Positions 53,304 through 62,349 of a stretch of 64,000 nucleotides of DNA are shown here, in pieces. A program made the position numbers and the translations under genes. The notes beneath the pieces were generated by a model, which had not been told where the DNA came from, did not search any database, and saw only the letters and a list, made by a program, of their open reading frames with translations. This stretch comes from Mycetocola lacteus. GTDB lineage: Bacteria; Actinomycetota; Actinomycetes; Actinomycetales; Microbacteriaceae. The first letter of the stretch is position 1. The number at the start of each line of letters is the position of its first letter. The stretch covers positions 496,001-560,000 of the forward strand of contig NZ_RCUY01000005.1 in NCBI RefSeq assembly GCF_003667575.1, in the 5' to 3' direction.

Positions 53304-53335
53304 ACTTGACATCGTGAATTAATAATGTCTACACT
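53304..53335 (+). promoter_or_regulatory. Promoter of the GH97-ABC-ROK operon with shared operator motif
   Basis: -35 TTGACA (53306-53311), 18-base spacer, -10 TACACT (53330-53335). The motif ACTTGACNNNGTGAATTAA (53304-53322) is the same as at the secreted GH97 promoter. GACAT (53308-53312) and ATGTC (53325-53329) form a looser inverted repeat. The divergent GH36 promoter must overlap this site on the other strand. The ROK protein of the operon is the likely binder. Confidence 0.75.
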
Positions 53336-53392
53336 CAACCAACAACGCAACCGTGTATTCCGGATTCCCCGCGAAAAGGACCCCGATCAACG

Positions 53393-55894
53393 ATGATCAC
53401 AAGCACCTCCCCTCTCCCCACCCCCGTCGCCGTCACCGAGCTGGTCGAGGGTGACCTCACCGCGACCCTGACCCACGACGGGGAACGCCTGCTGCTGAGC
53501 GCAACCCACAACGGGGCGCCGGCAATCGACCCGATCGAACTGGGCATCACCGTCAACGGCGAGGCCCTCACCGGCACCGGCGAGATCACCGGCATCCACC
53601 AGGAGCGGATCGCCGAGACCTACACCGCCTATACCGGCAAGGCCACCGGAACCCGCACCGTGGACCACGCCGAGCGGCACATCGAGCTGCGCTCCCCGCG
53701 CGGCACCGAGTGGACCCTCATCCTGCGCCTGGGTCACGACGGTCTGGCCTTCCGCTACCAGATCGGCACCGCCGCCGCGATTCCCACCGACACCCTGACT
53801 CTGGGCACCGAGCTGACCCGAATCCCGCTGGAGGGCGCACAGCGCGCCTGGGTACTCGACTACCAGACCTGGTACGAAACCCCGCGGGTGGGCGTGGATC
53901 TCGCCGACCTCACACCGGGAGACTTTGGGTTCCCGCTGCTGGTCTCGCGCCCCGGGGGCGCACACGTCCTCTGGAGCGAATCCGACATCGACGCCACCAA
54001 CTCGGGTGCCCACCCGGTGTTCACCCGCGAGGGCGGACCCGCTCTGCTGGTGACCCCGGCGGACCCCACACTCTCAATCCTGGCCGGACACCGCACCCCG
54101 TGGCGGGTCGCGATTATCGGATCCCTGGCCCAGGTTGTCGCCTCGACCCTGGTGGATGACCTCGCCCCCGCACCCAGCGGCCCAATCACCGCGCCGCGGC
54201 CGGGACGTGCGGCCTGGTCCTGGTGGTCAAGCCAGTACTCCGGTGCCTACCTCTCCGACCAGAAGCGCTTCACCGAATACGCCGCCGAACAGGGGTGGGA
54301 GCACGTGCTGGTGGACTGCGGCTGGGACGAAACCTGGGTCCCCGAGCTGGTCGCCTTCGCCGCCGCCCGCGGCATTCAGGTGCACCTGTGGAGCTCCTGG
54401 TCCGACCTCGACGGTGCCGAGGCGCTGAGCAAGCTTGAGCGCTGGCGCAACTGGGGTGTGGCCGGAATCAAGGTGGACTTCATGGAGTCCGAGGGCAACC
54501 GCCGCTACCGCTGGTACGACGCGATCCTGCGCGAGAGCGCGCGGGTGGGCCTGATGGTGAACTTCCACGGCTCGGTGATCCCCCGCGGCTGGGCCAAGAC
54601 CTACCCGCACGTCGTCTCCTATGAGGGCATTCGCGGGGCCGAGTACTACGTGTTCTACGGCAACCCGCTCTCGGCCGCGCACAATGTGATCCAGCCCTTC
54701 ACCCGCAATGTGGTCGGCGCGATGGACTACACCCCGGTCACCTTCAGCGCCCCCGAGCGCGAAACCAGCGACGGCCACGAGCTGGCCCTCGGGATCGTCT
54801 ATGAGTCGGGGATCACCCACTTTGCCGATGATCCCGACCGTTACCGCGAGCGTCCGCTGGCTAACCGTTTCCTGGCCGAGCTGCCGGCAACCTGGCACGA
54901 AACCCGCCTGCTTGGCGGCGACCCCGACAGTCACGCGCTGATTGCCCGTCGCCACGGCGACGCCTGGTACCTGGGGGCCATCGCGACCGGAGTCGCGCGC
55001 ACACTGAGCCTGCCGATCGGTGAGCTGTCGGGAGCATCGCTGGATATTTGGCTGGTCACCGACGGTCCCGGCAACACCCTCGAGGAGACACTGCTGAGTG
55101 CTCACGGCGGCGAGGCGATCGAGGTTCCGGTTGCCATCAACGGTGGATTTGTGGCCATCGCGGTCCCCGCCGGTACCCCGCTGCTGCGGGCGAAGCCGCG
55201 AGCGGTGCTCCCCGAACCGGCCGTCGAACCCCGGGTGGCCACGATTACCGCCGGCGGCACCGCTACCCTGCACTCCGAGCCCGGTGCCCGCATCCGCATC
55301 ACACCGGGCTGGTCGGCGCTGCCCGCGCGCGACAATGAGCGCGACTGGACCATCACGGCCCCCGCCTCGGCGAGCGCCGGAGACACCGGGGTCGTGACCG
55401 TCGAGCTACCCGGCACCGACGGCGTCCCGCGCACCGCCCACGCCCGCTTTGTCCTGCCGTTTGGGGAGGGCGAACACCCGCTCTCGGATGCACCCTTCCT
55501 CTCCTGCCACAACGAGGTCGGACCGGTGGAACGCAACGAGTCCAACGGCGGGGGTGATCCCCACGATGGCACCACGCTGACCGTCGCCGGAACCACCTAT
55601 CCGTCGGGGCTCGGCGTCTCCCACAACTCCGCGGTCACCTTCTTTCTGGGTGGTTCAGCCTCCACGCTGCGCACCGCGGTCGCCGTGGATGACGAAACCC
55701 CCGATGCCGCCGCCCAGGTTTCGATCGAGATCGATGGCACCGAGCATACCCGGCTCACCCTCCGCTCGGGTGAAGCACCCCACGATCTGGAGATTCCGGT
55801 TGTCGGTGCCCACACCCTCACCCTGCGCACCCAGCCCCTCGATGGAGCGGCCCCGGCCCACATCGACTGGCTGAACCCGCGCCTCCAGTCCTAA
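53393..55894 (+). CDS. Intracellular GH97 glycoside hydrolase with NPCBM domain
   Basis: An 833-residue GH97 enzyme without signal peptide. The barrel region has RAAWSWWSSQYSGAYL, EHVLVDCGWDETW, GVAGIKVDFMESEG, VNFHGSVIPRGWAKTYPHV and YEGIRGAEYY; Asp in KVDFM again suggests the retaining alpha-galactosidase type. The C-terminal 140 residues (SCHNEVGPVERNESNGGG, TYPSGLGVSHNSAVTFFLGG) form an NPCBM/NEW2-like carbohydrate module. It is about one quarter identical-looking to the secreted GH97, so this is a different paralogue, not a recent copy. First gene of the operon with the ABC importer. Confidence 0.87.
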   Translation: MITSTSPLPTPVAVTELVEGDLTATLTHDGERLLLSATHNGAPAIDPIELGITVNGEALTGTGEITGIHQERIAETYTAYTGKATGTRTVDHAERHIELRSPRGTEWTLILRLGHDGLAFRYQIGTAAAIPTDTLTLGTELTRIPLEGAQRAWVLDYQTWYETPRVGVDLADLTPGDFGFPLLVSRPGGAHVLWSESDIDATNSGAHPVFTREGGPALLVTPADPTLSILAGHRTPWRVAIIGSLAQVVASTLVDDLAPAPSGPITAPRPGRAAWSWWSSQYSGAYLSDQKRFTEYAAEQGWEHVLVDCGWDETWVPELVAFAAARGIQVHLWSSWSDLDGAEALSKLERWRNWGVAGIKVDFMESEGNRRYRWYDAILRESARVGLMVNFHGSVIPRGWAKTYPHVVSYEGIRGAEYYVFYGNPLSAAHNVIQPFTRNVVGAMDYTPVTFSAPERETSDGHELALGIVYESGITHFADDPDRYRERPLANRFLAELPATWHETRLLGGDPDSHALIARRHGDAWYLGAIATGVARTLSLPIGELSGASLDIWLVTDGPGNTLEETLLSAHGGEAIEVPVAINGGFVAIAVPAGTPLLRAKPRAVLPEPAVEPRVATITAGGTATLHSEPGARIRITPGWSALPARDNERDWTITAPASASAGDTGVVTVELPGTDGVPRTAHARFVLPFGEGEHPLSDAPFLSCHNEVGPVERNESNGGGDPHDGTTLTVAGTTYPSGLGVSHNSAVTFFLGGSASTLRTAVAVDDETPDAAAQVSIEIDGTEHTRLTLRSGEAPHDLEIPVVGAHTLTLRTQPLDGAAPAHIDWLNPRLQS

Positions 55895-55953
55895 CCCTTC
55901 CCCCCAGCGTTCCATCCATCCCGCCCCCGGGCGGAACTACGAAAGGAATACCC

Positions 55954-57210
55954 ATGAAGAAGTGGCTTGGTACCACCGTCGCGATGCTCGCGGCCGGTGC
56001 CCTCCTAGCCGGGTGCTCATCGTCGAGCCCCGGATCTTCGAACGGCGACGAAGCCGTGACCCTAACCTACGGCGTCTGGTCGCAGGAGGATGCCATGCAG
56101 AAGATCGTGGACGCCTTCGAGGCGGACAACCCCAAGATCAAGGTCAAGCTGCAGGTCAACCCGTGGAATGAGTTCTGGACCAAGCTCCAGGTCAGCGCCC
56201 AGGGTGGCACCGCCCCCGATGCCTTCTGGATGCTCGGCGACCGCTTCCAGGTGTACGCGTCCAACGATCAGCTCCTCCCGCTGGATGACGCGATCAAGGA
56301 CGCGGGCATCGACACCTCCGTCTATCCCAAGGCTCTGGTGGACCTGTTCAACTACGACGGCAAGCAGTACGGCCTGCCCAAGGACTTTGACACCATCGGC
56401 CTCTGGTACAACAAGACCCTGTTTGATGCCGCCGGCGTCGCCTACCCCACCGACCAGTGGGAGTGGAAGGACGTCCAGGACGCCGCGGCCAAGCTGACCG
56501 ACCCGGCCACCGGAACCTTTGGCATCGCCGCCCCGCTGAACCGCCAGGAGGGCATCTACAACACCATCGCCCAGGCCGGTGGTGAGGTCATCTCGGCCGA
56601 CGGAAAGAAGTCGGGCTACGACAATCACAAGACCCAGGAGGGCCTGCAGTACTGGGTGGACTTCGTGAAGAACGGCCAGTCCCCCACCCTCAAGCAGCTC
56701 GCCGACACCGAGGCCGTCGCCCAGTTCGAAAATGGCAAGGTCGCCATGTACTACGGCGGATCCTTCTACGCGAGCCGGTTCTACGAGGACGCGAAGCTGC
56801 GCGGCGAGATCGACGTGACCGTGCTGCCCAAGGGCGAGAAGCGCGCCACCGTGATCAATGGCATCCAGAACGTCGGCTACGGCAAAACCAAGCACCCCGA
56901 GGAACTGAAGAAGTTCCTGCTGTTCCTCGGTGGCGAGAAGGCCGCCAAGATCCAGGCCGACACCGGTGCCGCGATCCCCGCCTATGAGAACACCCAGCAG
57001 GCATGGATCGACTCGATGCCCGAGTTCGCGCTGAAGAACTTCATCGACCAGGTCCCCGACTCGGTGGTCTACCCGGTGTCGAAGAACACCCCCGCCTGGA
57101 ACGAGCTTGAGGACAAGCTGCTCGCCCCGGCGTGGGAGCTGAGTGAGAGCGTGCCGGATGCGGCAAACGCCCTCGCCGAGGCCATGAACAAGGTTCTCGC
57201 CAAAGAATGA
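55954..57210 (+). CDS. CUT1 ABC sugar-binding lipoprotein
   Basis: A 418-residue solute-binding protein. The lipoprotein signal MKKWLGTTVAMLAAGALLAGC ends in the lipobox LAGC; Cys21 would be lipidated. The mature part follows the MalE-like layout: TLTYGVWSQEDAMQKIVDAF, APDAFWMLGDRFQVYA, FDTIGLWYNKTLFDAAGV, MYYGGSFYASRF. It should deliver alpha-galactosides to the two permeases downstream. Good AAAGGA ribosome site ten bases before the ATG. Confidence 0.93.
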   Translation: MKKWLGTTVAMLAAGALLAGCSSSSPGSSNGDEAVTLTYGVWSQEDAMQKIVDAFEADNPKIKVKLQVNPWNEFWTKLQVSAQGGTAPDAFWMLGDRFQVYASNDQLLPLDDAIKDAGIDTSVYPKALVDLFNYDGKQYGLPKDFDTIGLWYNKTLFDAAGVAYPTDQWEWKDVQDAAAKLTDPATGTFGIAAPLNRQEGIYNTIAQAGGEVISADGKKSGYDNHKTQEGLQYWVDFVKNGQSPTLKQLADTEAVAQFENGKVAMYYGGSFYASRFYEDAKLRGEIDVTVLPKGEKRATVINGIQNVGYGKTKHPEELKKFLLFLGGEKAAKIQADTGAAIPAYENTQQAWIDSMPEFALKNFIDQVPDSVVYPVSKNTPAWNELEDKLLAPAWELSESVPDAANALAEAMNKVLAKE

Positions 57211-58130
57211 CCAGCACACTGAGCGGGCGGGGCGCGAACACGCGTCCCGCCCGTCCGGCCCGGCGACGCGGTGCCGCGGTCGGCCTGCTCTTTATCGCTC
57301 CCGCGTTCATCGGGCTCCTCGCCCTCTATCTGATCCCCCTGGTCCGCACGGTTGTCCTCAGCCTGATGGAGACCGGGCCCTTTGGCGGCGGTAAGTTTAC
57401 CGGCCTATCCAACTATGAGGCGCTGCTCGGCGACGAGGCCTTCTGGCATGCCCTGCGTAACAGCGCGATCTACACGGCGATCGTGCTGATCGGTATCCCG
57501 CTGGCGATCCTCGTCTCGGCGCTGATCAACAACGCCCGGCGCGGCCGCGCGATCTACCGTGTCCTTTACTTCCTGCCCGTGGTCACCCTCCCCGTGGCCG
57601 TGGGTATGGTCTGGCGCTACATCTATAACGGCGACTTCGGTCTGCTCAACCAGTTCCTCGCTCTGTTCGGGATCGACGGGCCCAGCTGGGTTGCCGACCC
57701 GCAGGTCGCGATCTTTGCCGTCGCCATCGTGGGCATCTGGATGACCCTCGGCACCAACATCATCATCCTGGGCGCGGGCATGCAGGGCATCCCCGAGGAG
57801 CTCATGGAGGCATCCTCGCTGGATGGTGCCGGTCCGGTCCGCCAGTTCTTCGGCATCACGCTGCCGCTGCTGAGCCCCAGCATCTTCTTCGTCTCGGTGC
57901 TCTCGGTGATCTCCTCGCTGCAGATGTTCGATCTGATCTACGTGATGATCGGCCGTGGATCCCCCGCCCTCGACGGTTCGAAAACTATCGTGTTCCTCTT
58001 CTATCAGAAGGCGTTTATCGAAAACGATCAGGGCTTTGGGGCCGCGATCGCGATCGTCTTGCTGATGATCATCATGGCGGCCACCGCCATCCAGTTCCGC
58101 CTTCAGCGCAGATGGGTCTTTTATGGGTGA
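57207..58130 (+). CDS. CUT1 ABC sugar permease, MalF-like
   Basis: A 307-residue permease with six helices and the EAA loop LMEASSLDGAGPVRQFFGITLPLLSP near residue 196 (EAxxxDGA-x8-IxLP), which docks the ATPase. Its ATG overlaps the binding-protein stop (ATGA). The N-terminal 25 residues are basic and Arg/Pro-rich. Confidence 0.93.
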   Translation: MTSTLSGRGANTRPARPARRRGAAVGLLFIAPAFIGLLALYLIPLVRTVVLSLMETGPFGGGKFTGLSNYEALLGDEAFWHALRNSAIYTAIVLIGIPLAILVSALINNARRGRAIYRVLYFLPVVTLPVAVGMVWRYIYNGDFGLLNQFLALFGIDGPSWVADPQVAIFAVAIVGIWMTLGTNIIILGAGMQGIPEELMEASSLDGAGPVRQFFGITLPLLSPSIFFVSVLSVISSLQMFDLIYVMIGRGSPALDGSKTIVFLFYQKAFIENDQGFGAAIAIVLLMIIMAATAIQFRLQRRWVFYG

Positions 58131-58974
58131 GACAGTTTTGAGCCGCGGACGAGCCTCGCGCCGTCCGACGCAGTGGGTCACCCACACGGCGCTGATCCTC
58201 GGTGCCTTCGTGATGGTGGCCCCCTTCATCTGGCAGTTACTGACCAGCATGAAAACGATCCCCGAGTCGCGGGCGGTTCCGCCCACCCTGCTCCCGGGCA
58301 CGTTCAACCTCTCCTCCTTTGAGCGTTTCTTTGACATGGTGCCCTTCTGGGGCATGCTCGCGGTCTCCCTCGGCGCGCTGCTGCTGCGGGTGGCCGGGCA
58401 ACTGCTGATCTGTGCGCTGGCGGCCTACGGGTTTGCCCGCTTCGAATTCCGCGGTCGCAACCTGCTGTTCGGGGCGTTCCTGATCATGCTGATGGCCCCG
58501 AGCCAGCTGTTCATCATCGCGCAGTTCGACCTGGTCAAGGGCCTGGGAATGCTCGATACCGTGCCCGCCATCGCGCTCCCCGGTATCTTCTCGGCGTTTG
58601 GTACGTTCCTGATGCGTCAGGCATTCCTGGCCATCCCGCGCGAGTTTGAGGAGGCCGCCCGCCTGGACGGTGCCGGATCCTGGCGGATCTTCTGGCAGAT
58701 CATGCTTCCGATGACGGGCCCCACGCTTGCAGCCCTCACGGTGCTGACCTCGTTATACTCGTGGAACGACCTGCTCTGGCCGTTGATTGTCACCTCGTCG
58801 AAGGAAACCATGACGCTGCCCGTTGGACTCGCCGCCCTGCAGGGGCAGTACGGTACCGACTATCCCCTGTTGATGGCTGGATCCTTCATCGTCTCGCTGC
58901 CGTTGATCATCATCTTTGTGGCCCTCCAGCGTCAGTTCTTTGCCGGAATCGCGTCGAGCGGGCTCAAGGGATGA
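58123..58974 (+). CDS. CUT1 ABC sugar permease, MalG-like
   Basis: A 283-residue permease with six helices and the EAA loop EFEEAARLDGAGSWRIFWQIMLPMTGP near residue 168. It overlaps the end of the MalF-like gene by eight bases and its own stop overlaps the ROK start (ATGA). No ATP-binding subunit is encoded in this operon; CUT1 systems commonly share one MsmK/MsiK-type ATPase encoded elsewhere. Confidence 0.93.
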   Translation: MGETVLSRGRASRRPTQWVTHTALILGAFVMVAPFIWQLLTSMKTIPESRAVPPTLLPGTFNLSSFERFFDMVPFWGMLAVSLGALLLRVAGQLLICALAAYGFARFEFRGRNLLFGAFLIMLMAPSQLFIIAQFDLVKGLGMLDTVPAIALPGIFSAFGTFLMRQAFLAIPREFEEAARLDGAGSWRIFWQIMLPMTGPTLAALTVLTSLYSWNDLLWPLIVTSSKETMTLPVGLAALQGQYGTDYPLLMAGSFIVSLPLIIIFVALQRQFFAGIASSGLKG

Positions 58975-60131
58975 CCGGCATCACGCAGATCCCGGTGTCC
59001 TCCCCGGCGGGGATCGCGGTCTTTGGACACATCCTCAGTCACGGTCCGGTCCCGCGGATCGACGTGGCCCGGGCCACCGGGCTCTCGCAGGCGGCGGTCA
59101 CCAAGGCCGTCACCGTGCTGATCGAGGATGGCTTCCTAGAGGATGAGGACGCCGCCGCTCCCCCGCGCGCCGAGGCACCGCTGGGCCGCCCGGCCAACCC
59201 GCTGCGGGTGCGCGCCGGGCGCGCACAGGCCATCGGGGTCAAGGTCACTGCGGACCGGGTGTATGCGGTCCGCACCGACCTTATCGCGACCCCGCTGGCC
59301 GTGACCAGCCGGGCCAACCCCGGCACCACCCCCGAGGCGGTGCTTGAACAGATCGCCGCGGTGGTTGCCGAGCTGAGCACCGCGGGCACCCCGATCTCCG
59401 GGGTCGGGATCACCGTCTCCGGTGACGTGGATGCGCAGGCCGGCGTGGTCCGCGACTCCCCGCTGATGGGCTGGCGGGATGTCCCGGTGGCCGCGCTACT
59501 GGGTGAGCGACTCGGCCTGCCCATTGTCCTGGAAAACGACGTGCGCGCGCTGACCATCGCCGAGCAGATGTTTGGCCGTGGTGCCGGCACCCACTCGTTT
59601 GCGATGGTCACCATCGGTGCCGGCATCGGCTGCGGCATCTTTGTCAACGGCGCGGTCGTGGAGGGCGCCCACGGGGTCTCGGGCGAGATCGGGCACCTCC
59701 CGCTCGCCCCGGGCAACCTGGTGTGCTCCTGCGGACGACGCGGGTGTGTGGAGACCATTGCGTCCTCGGCGGCGATCGTGACCGCCGTGCGCCGTGCCCT
59801 CGGCAATCACACCCTGGACATGCCCGCGGTGGTTGAACTCGCTCGTGCGGGCGATGTGGCCGCGCGGACCGCGTTTGCCGACGCCGGTGAGACCATCGGA
59901 TCGGCGCTGGCTGCGCTGGTCAACCTGATCGGCCCGCAGCGCGTGATCATCGCCGGTGAGGCCGTCGGAGAGTACGACCTCTATGCCGAACGCATCCGCA
60001 AGGCCTTCGCCGAGCACGCGTTCGGATCCGCCCTGAACTGCGAGATCATCGTGGCGTCCCACACGTTTGAGGAGTGGGCGCGCGGTGGTGCGGTGGCGGT
60101 GATTCGCGAGATCGCTCGCGGGCGCGGCTAA
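58971..60131 (+). CDS. ROK-family transcriptional regulator
   Basis: A 386-residue protein with an N-terminal winged helix (GPVPRIDVARATGLSQAAVTKAVTVLI) and a C-terminal ROK sugar-kinase-like domain: VPIVLENDVRAL-type block, TIGAGIGCGIFVNG, GEIGHLPLAPG and the zinc motif CSCGRRGCVE. It lies at the end of the alpha-galactoside operon and is the expected sugar-responsive repressor of the two promoters that share the ACTTGAC...GTGAATTAA motif. ATG 58971 overlaps the permease stop; longer frames run through that gene. Confidence 0.92.
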   Translation: MTGITQIPVSSPAGIAVFGHILSHGPVPRIDVARATGLSQAAVTKAVTVLIEDGFLEDEDAAAPPRAEAPLGRPANPLRVRAGRAQAIGVKVTADRVYAVRTDLIATPLAVTSRANPGTTPEAVLEQIAAVVAELSTAGTPISGVGITVSGDVDAQAGVVRDSPLMGWRDVPVAALLGERLGLPIVLENDVRALTIAEQMFGRGAGTHSFAMVTIGAGIGCGIFVNGAVVEGAHGVSGEIGHLPLAPGNLVCSCGRRGCVETIASSAAIVTAVRRALGNHTLDMPAVVELARAGDVAARTAFADAGETIGSALAALVNLIGPQRVIIAGEAVGEYDLYAERIRKAFAEHAFGSALNCEIIVASHTFEEWARGGAVAVIREIARGRG

Positions 60132-60144
60132 GACGCTCGGTCAG

Positions 60145-60180
60145 AACGGGCCCGATCCTCTGCTGAGGATCGGGCCCGTT
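60145..60180 (+). terminator. Terminator of the GH97-ABC-ROK operon
   Basis: A perfect 16-base stem (60145-60160 with 60165-60180) with a four-base loop, ending in TTTT. Confidence 0.9.
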
Positions 60181-60198
60181 TTGTGTATCCGCTTAACG

Positions 60199-60236
60199 GC
60201 CTCGGGGTGCCCGCCCACAGGCGAGCACCCCGAGGC
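60199..60236 (-). terminator. Terminator of the phosphate transporter operon
   Basis: Perfect 12-base arms (60199-60210 with 60225-60236), 15 bases beyond the small membrane gene's stop. Confidence 0.75.
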
Positions 60237-60250
60237 GCGAGTGACACGTT

Positions 60251-60586
60251 CTAGCCGTGGAAGAACGGCACAATCAGGTAGATACCGGCCAGCACGGCCG
60301 CCGCACACAGGGCGAAGCAGGCATAGGCACCGGCGCGGGCCAGGCCCTTCTGAGCCGGGGTCAGCGGGTTCTTCTTGGCGGCCTTGGCGGCGCGCTTGGA
60401 AGCCTGCTTGATCTCGGCCTTGGACAGCACGGTGATCGCATCGGTGAACTCGGCGGGCAGCGCCACCGGCACACGACCGGCGGTGACCAGCAGGCGCACA
60501 CCCATCGCGTACAGGGCAACCACCAGGATGGTGCCGGTCAGGGCGGCCACAAAAACGGTAATAAAGGCGATCCAGTCGACGCTCAT
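60251..60586 (-). CDS. Small two-helix membrane protein coupled to PiT
   Basis: A 111-residue protein with a helix near residues 5-29, a cytosolic segment rich in Lys and Ala (LSKAEIKQASKRAAKAAKKNPLT) and a second helix near residues 84-107. It starts inside the PiT stop (ATGA, 60583-60586), so production is tied to the transporter. PiT genes are more often followed by a PhoU-like DUF47 gene; this protein is not related to that family as far as I can see. Possibly a PiT accessory subunit. Confidence 0.7.
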   Translation of the reverse strand: MSVDWIAFITVFVAALTGTILVVALYAMGVRLLVTAGRVPVALPAEFTDAITVLSKAEIKQASKRAAKAAKKNPLTPAQKGLARAGAYACFALCAAAVLAGIYLIVPFFHG

Positions 60587-61941
60587 CGCTTGTCTCCCTC
60601 GCTCGAACCGGACTCGGGATCGGCCTGGGCCGCCTTTGCCTCGGCCTTTGCTTCGGCCTTGGCCTCCGCCTTTGCTTCAGCCTTGGCTTCCGCCTTAGCC
60701 TCAGCCTTGGCCTCCGCCTTAGCTTCGGCCTGGGCCTCGAGACGTGCCTCAATGCGGGCGGGAATCGGCTTGGGCTCGATCTCCTCGGGGATGTCCACGG
60801 CGAAGGCGGACTCGGCCACATCGGCCACCGCAGCCTCGACAAAGTCGGTCTTGCTGCGACGCGACCACAGGTAGATGAACAGCACGGCACCGAATCCGAC
60901 GATCGCGTCGATGATCAGGCCCACGGTCCCGAAGTTGTGTGCCACCCAGGCGGCCAGGCCACCCACGATGGCGGCGGCGGGCAGGGTCATCAGCCAGCCC
61001 AGCGCGATGCGCCCGGCGGTGCCCCACTTCACCTTGGATCCGCGGCGTCCAAGTCCCGAACCGATCACCGATCCCGAGGCGACCTGGGTGGTCGACAGGG
61101 CGAATCCGAGGTGGCTGGAGGCCAGGATCGTGGCGGCGGTGGAGGTCTCGGCGGCGAAGCCCTGGGCGGGCTTCACCTCGGTCAGTCCGGTACCCAGGGT
61201 TGCGATGATGCGCCATCCACCCACGTAGGTTCCCAGCGCGATGGCCAGTGCACACACCAGAATCACCCAGAACTGCGGTTCGGTGTGATCGGCTGACTGC
61301 GCACCCACGGCGACCAGGGTCAGGGTGATCACACCCATGGTCTTCTGCGCATCGTTGGTACCGTGTGCGAGGGCCACCAGGGAGGAGGTGAAGATCTGGC
61401 CGTAGCGGAAGCCGGCACGACCGTCGGGCTTGCCATCGTAACGACGGGTCATCGCGTACACCAGGCGGGTCGCCAGGAACGCGATCAAGCCGGCCGTCAA
61501 TGGCGCAAGCACCGCGGGCAGGATCACCTTCGACAGGAGCTGACCGCTGTCGATCGCGGTAAAGCCGATACCCACAATGGCGGCACCGATCAGGCCACCA
61601 AAGAGCGCGTGGGACGAGCTCGAGGGCAGACCCAGCAACCAGGTCAGCATGTTCCAGATGATCGCACCCAGCAAGCCCGCAAAGATCAGCTCGGGGGTGA
61701 TTTGCACCCCGCCGTCTCCGCCCTCGCGAATGATGCCGTGGGAGATGGTTTTGGAAACCTCGGTCGACAGGAATGCTCCGACGAGATTCAGGATGGCCGC
61801 GAGTGTAACCGCGACTTTCGGCTTCATCGCACCGGTTGCAATGGGGGTGGCCATCGCATTAGCGGTGTCGTGAAAACCGTTTGTAAAGTCAAAAAAGAGT
61901 GCGAGCGCTATTACGAGAATAACGATAAAGGTTGCGTCCAC
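60583..61941 (-). CDS. pit: PiT-family inorganic phosphate transporter with EAKA-repeat tail
   Basis: A 452-residue low-affinity phosphate symporter. Both PiT repeats are visible: FDFTNGFHDTANAMATPIATGA near residue 18 and FTSSLVALAHGTNDAQKTMGVI near residue 188, with the GxxNDA-type core. GLPSSSSHALFGGLIGAAI is also typical. The C-terminal 55 residues form a highly charged tail containing eight consecutive EAKA units. Start GTG 61941; the ribosome site is weak. Confidence 0.93.
   Translation of the reverse strand: MDATFIVILVIALALFFDFTNGFHDTANAMATPIATGAMKPKVAVTLAAILNLVGAFLSTEVSKTISHGIIREGGDGGVQITPELIFAGLLGAIIWNMLTWLLGLPSSSSHALFGGLIGAAIVGIGFTAIDSGQLLSKVILPAVLAPLTAGLIAFLATRLVYAMTRRYDGKPDGRAGFRYGQIFTSSLVALAHGTNDAQKTMGVITLTLVAVGAQSADHTEPQFWVILVCALAIALGTYVGGWRIIATLGTGLTEVKPAQGFAAETSTAATILASSHLGFALSTTQVASGSVIGSGLGRRGSKVKWGTAGRIALGWLMTLPAAAIVGGLAAWVAHNFGTVGLIIDAIVGFGAVLFIYLWSRRSKTDFVEAAVADVAESAFAVDIPEEIEPKPIPARIEARLEAQAEAKAEAKAEAKAEAKAEAKAEAKAEAKAEAKAAQADPESGSSEGDKR
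60631..60726 (-). repeat. Twelve-base tandem repeat encoding (EAKA)8
   Basis: Eight in-frame 12-base units at the 3' end of pit, varying only at wobble positions. The encoded segment should form a long charged alpha helix after the last membrane span. Confidence 0.9.
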
Positions 61942-62349
61942 CGGGATTTTTCTCTGAGTCGGACCCCCACTGTTCAGGAATGCGTCATACGGAGTTCACG
62001 ACGATTTCCCACACACGGGGTTGCAAACGGGGTTGTCATGTCGATACTTCCATCGGTATCCACGTGCGTCAACTCGACATTCGACGCGCCGGGCGCTCAC
62101 ACCCGCGCTCCCCTCGACACACCGCAGCTTTCCCCCCGGTGAGCGCGCAAAACCTGGCCGATGTCACGACCTCAAAATCGCTGGATTTAATTCCTCGCCC
62201 GGTACGCACCTGGCGGCTATTGACGGCCCCCTGTCCGATGGTCCCGGATTCCCCGATAGATCTAGGTCGGTCCCAGCAGATTACGGGCGCGCGTACCTAC
62301 GCTTTCGCTCATTCACAACGGCCCACATTCCAGAAGAAAGCGGTGACCC
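61942..62349. other. Divergent intergenic region, pit / secreted toxin-like gene
   Basis: About 400 bases without a supported gene. It must carry the pit promoter and that of the secreted toxin-like protein. A nine-base direct repeat ACGGGGTTG occurs at 62015-62023 and 62027-62035 (12-base period). TGAAC-type sequences on the minus strand recall pho boxes but lack their 11-base spacing. G+C falls towards the toxin-like gene. Confidence 0.4.

Noticed and set aside
61990..62040. PhoP box upstream of pit
   Set aside because: TGAAC-like half-sites are present on the minus strand but spaced about 22 bases start to start rather than the 11-base repeats expected.
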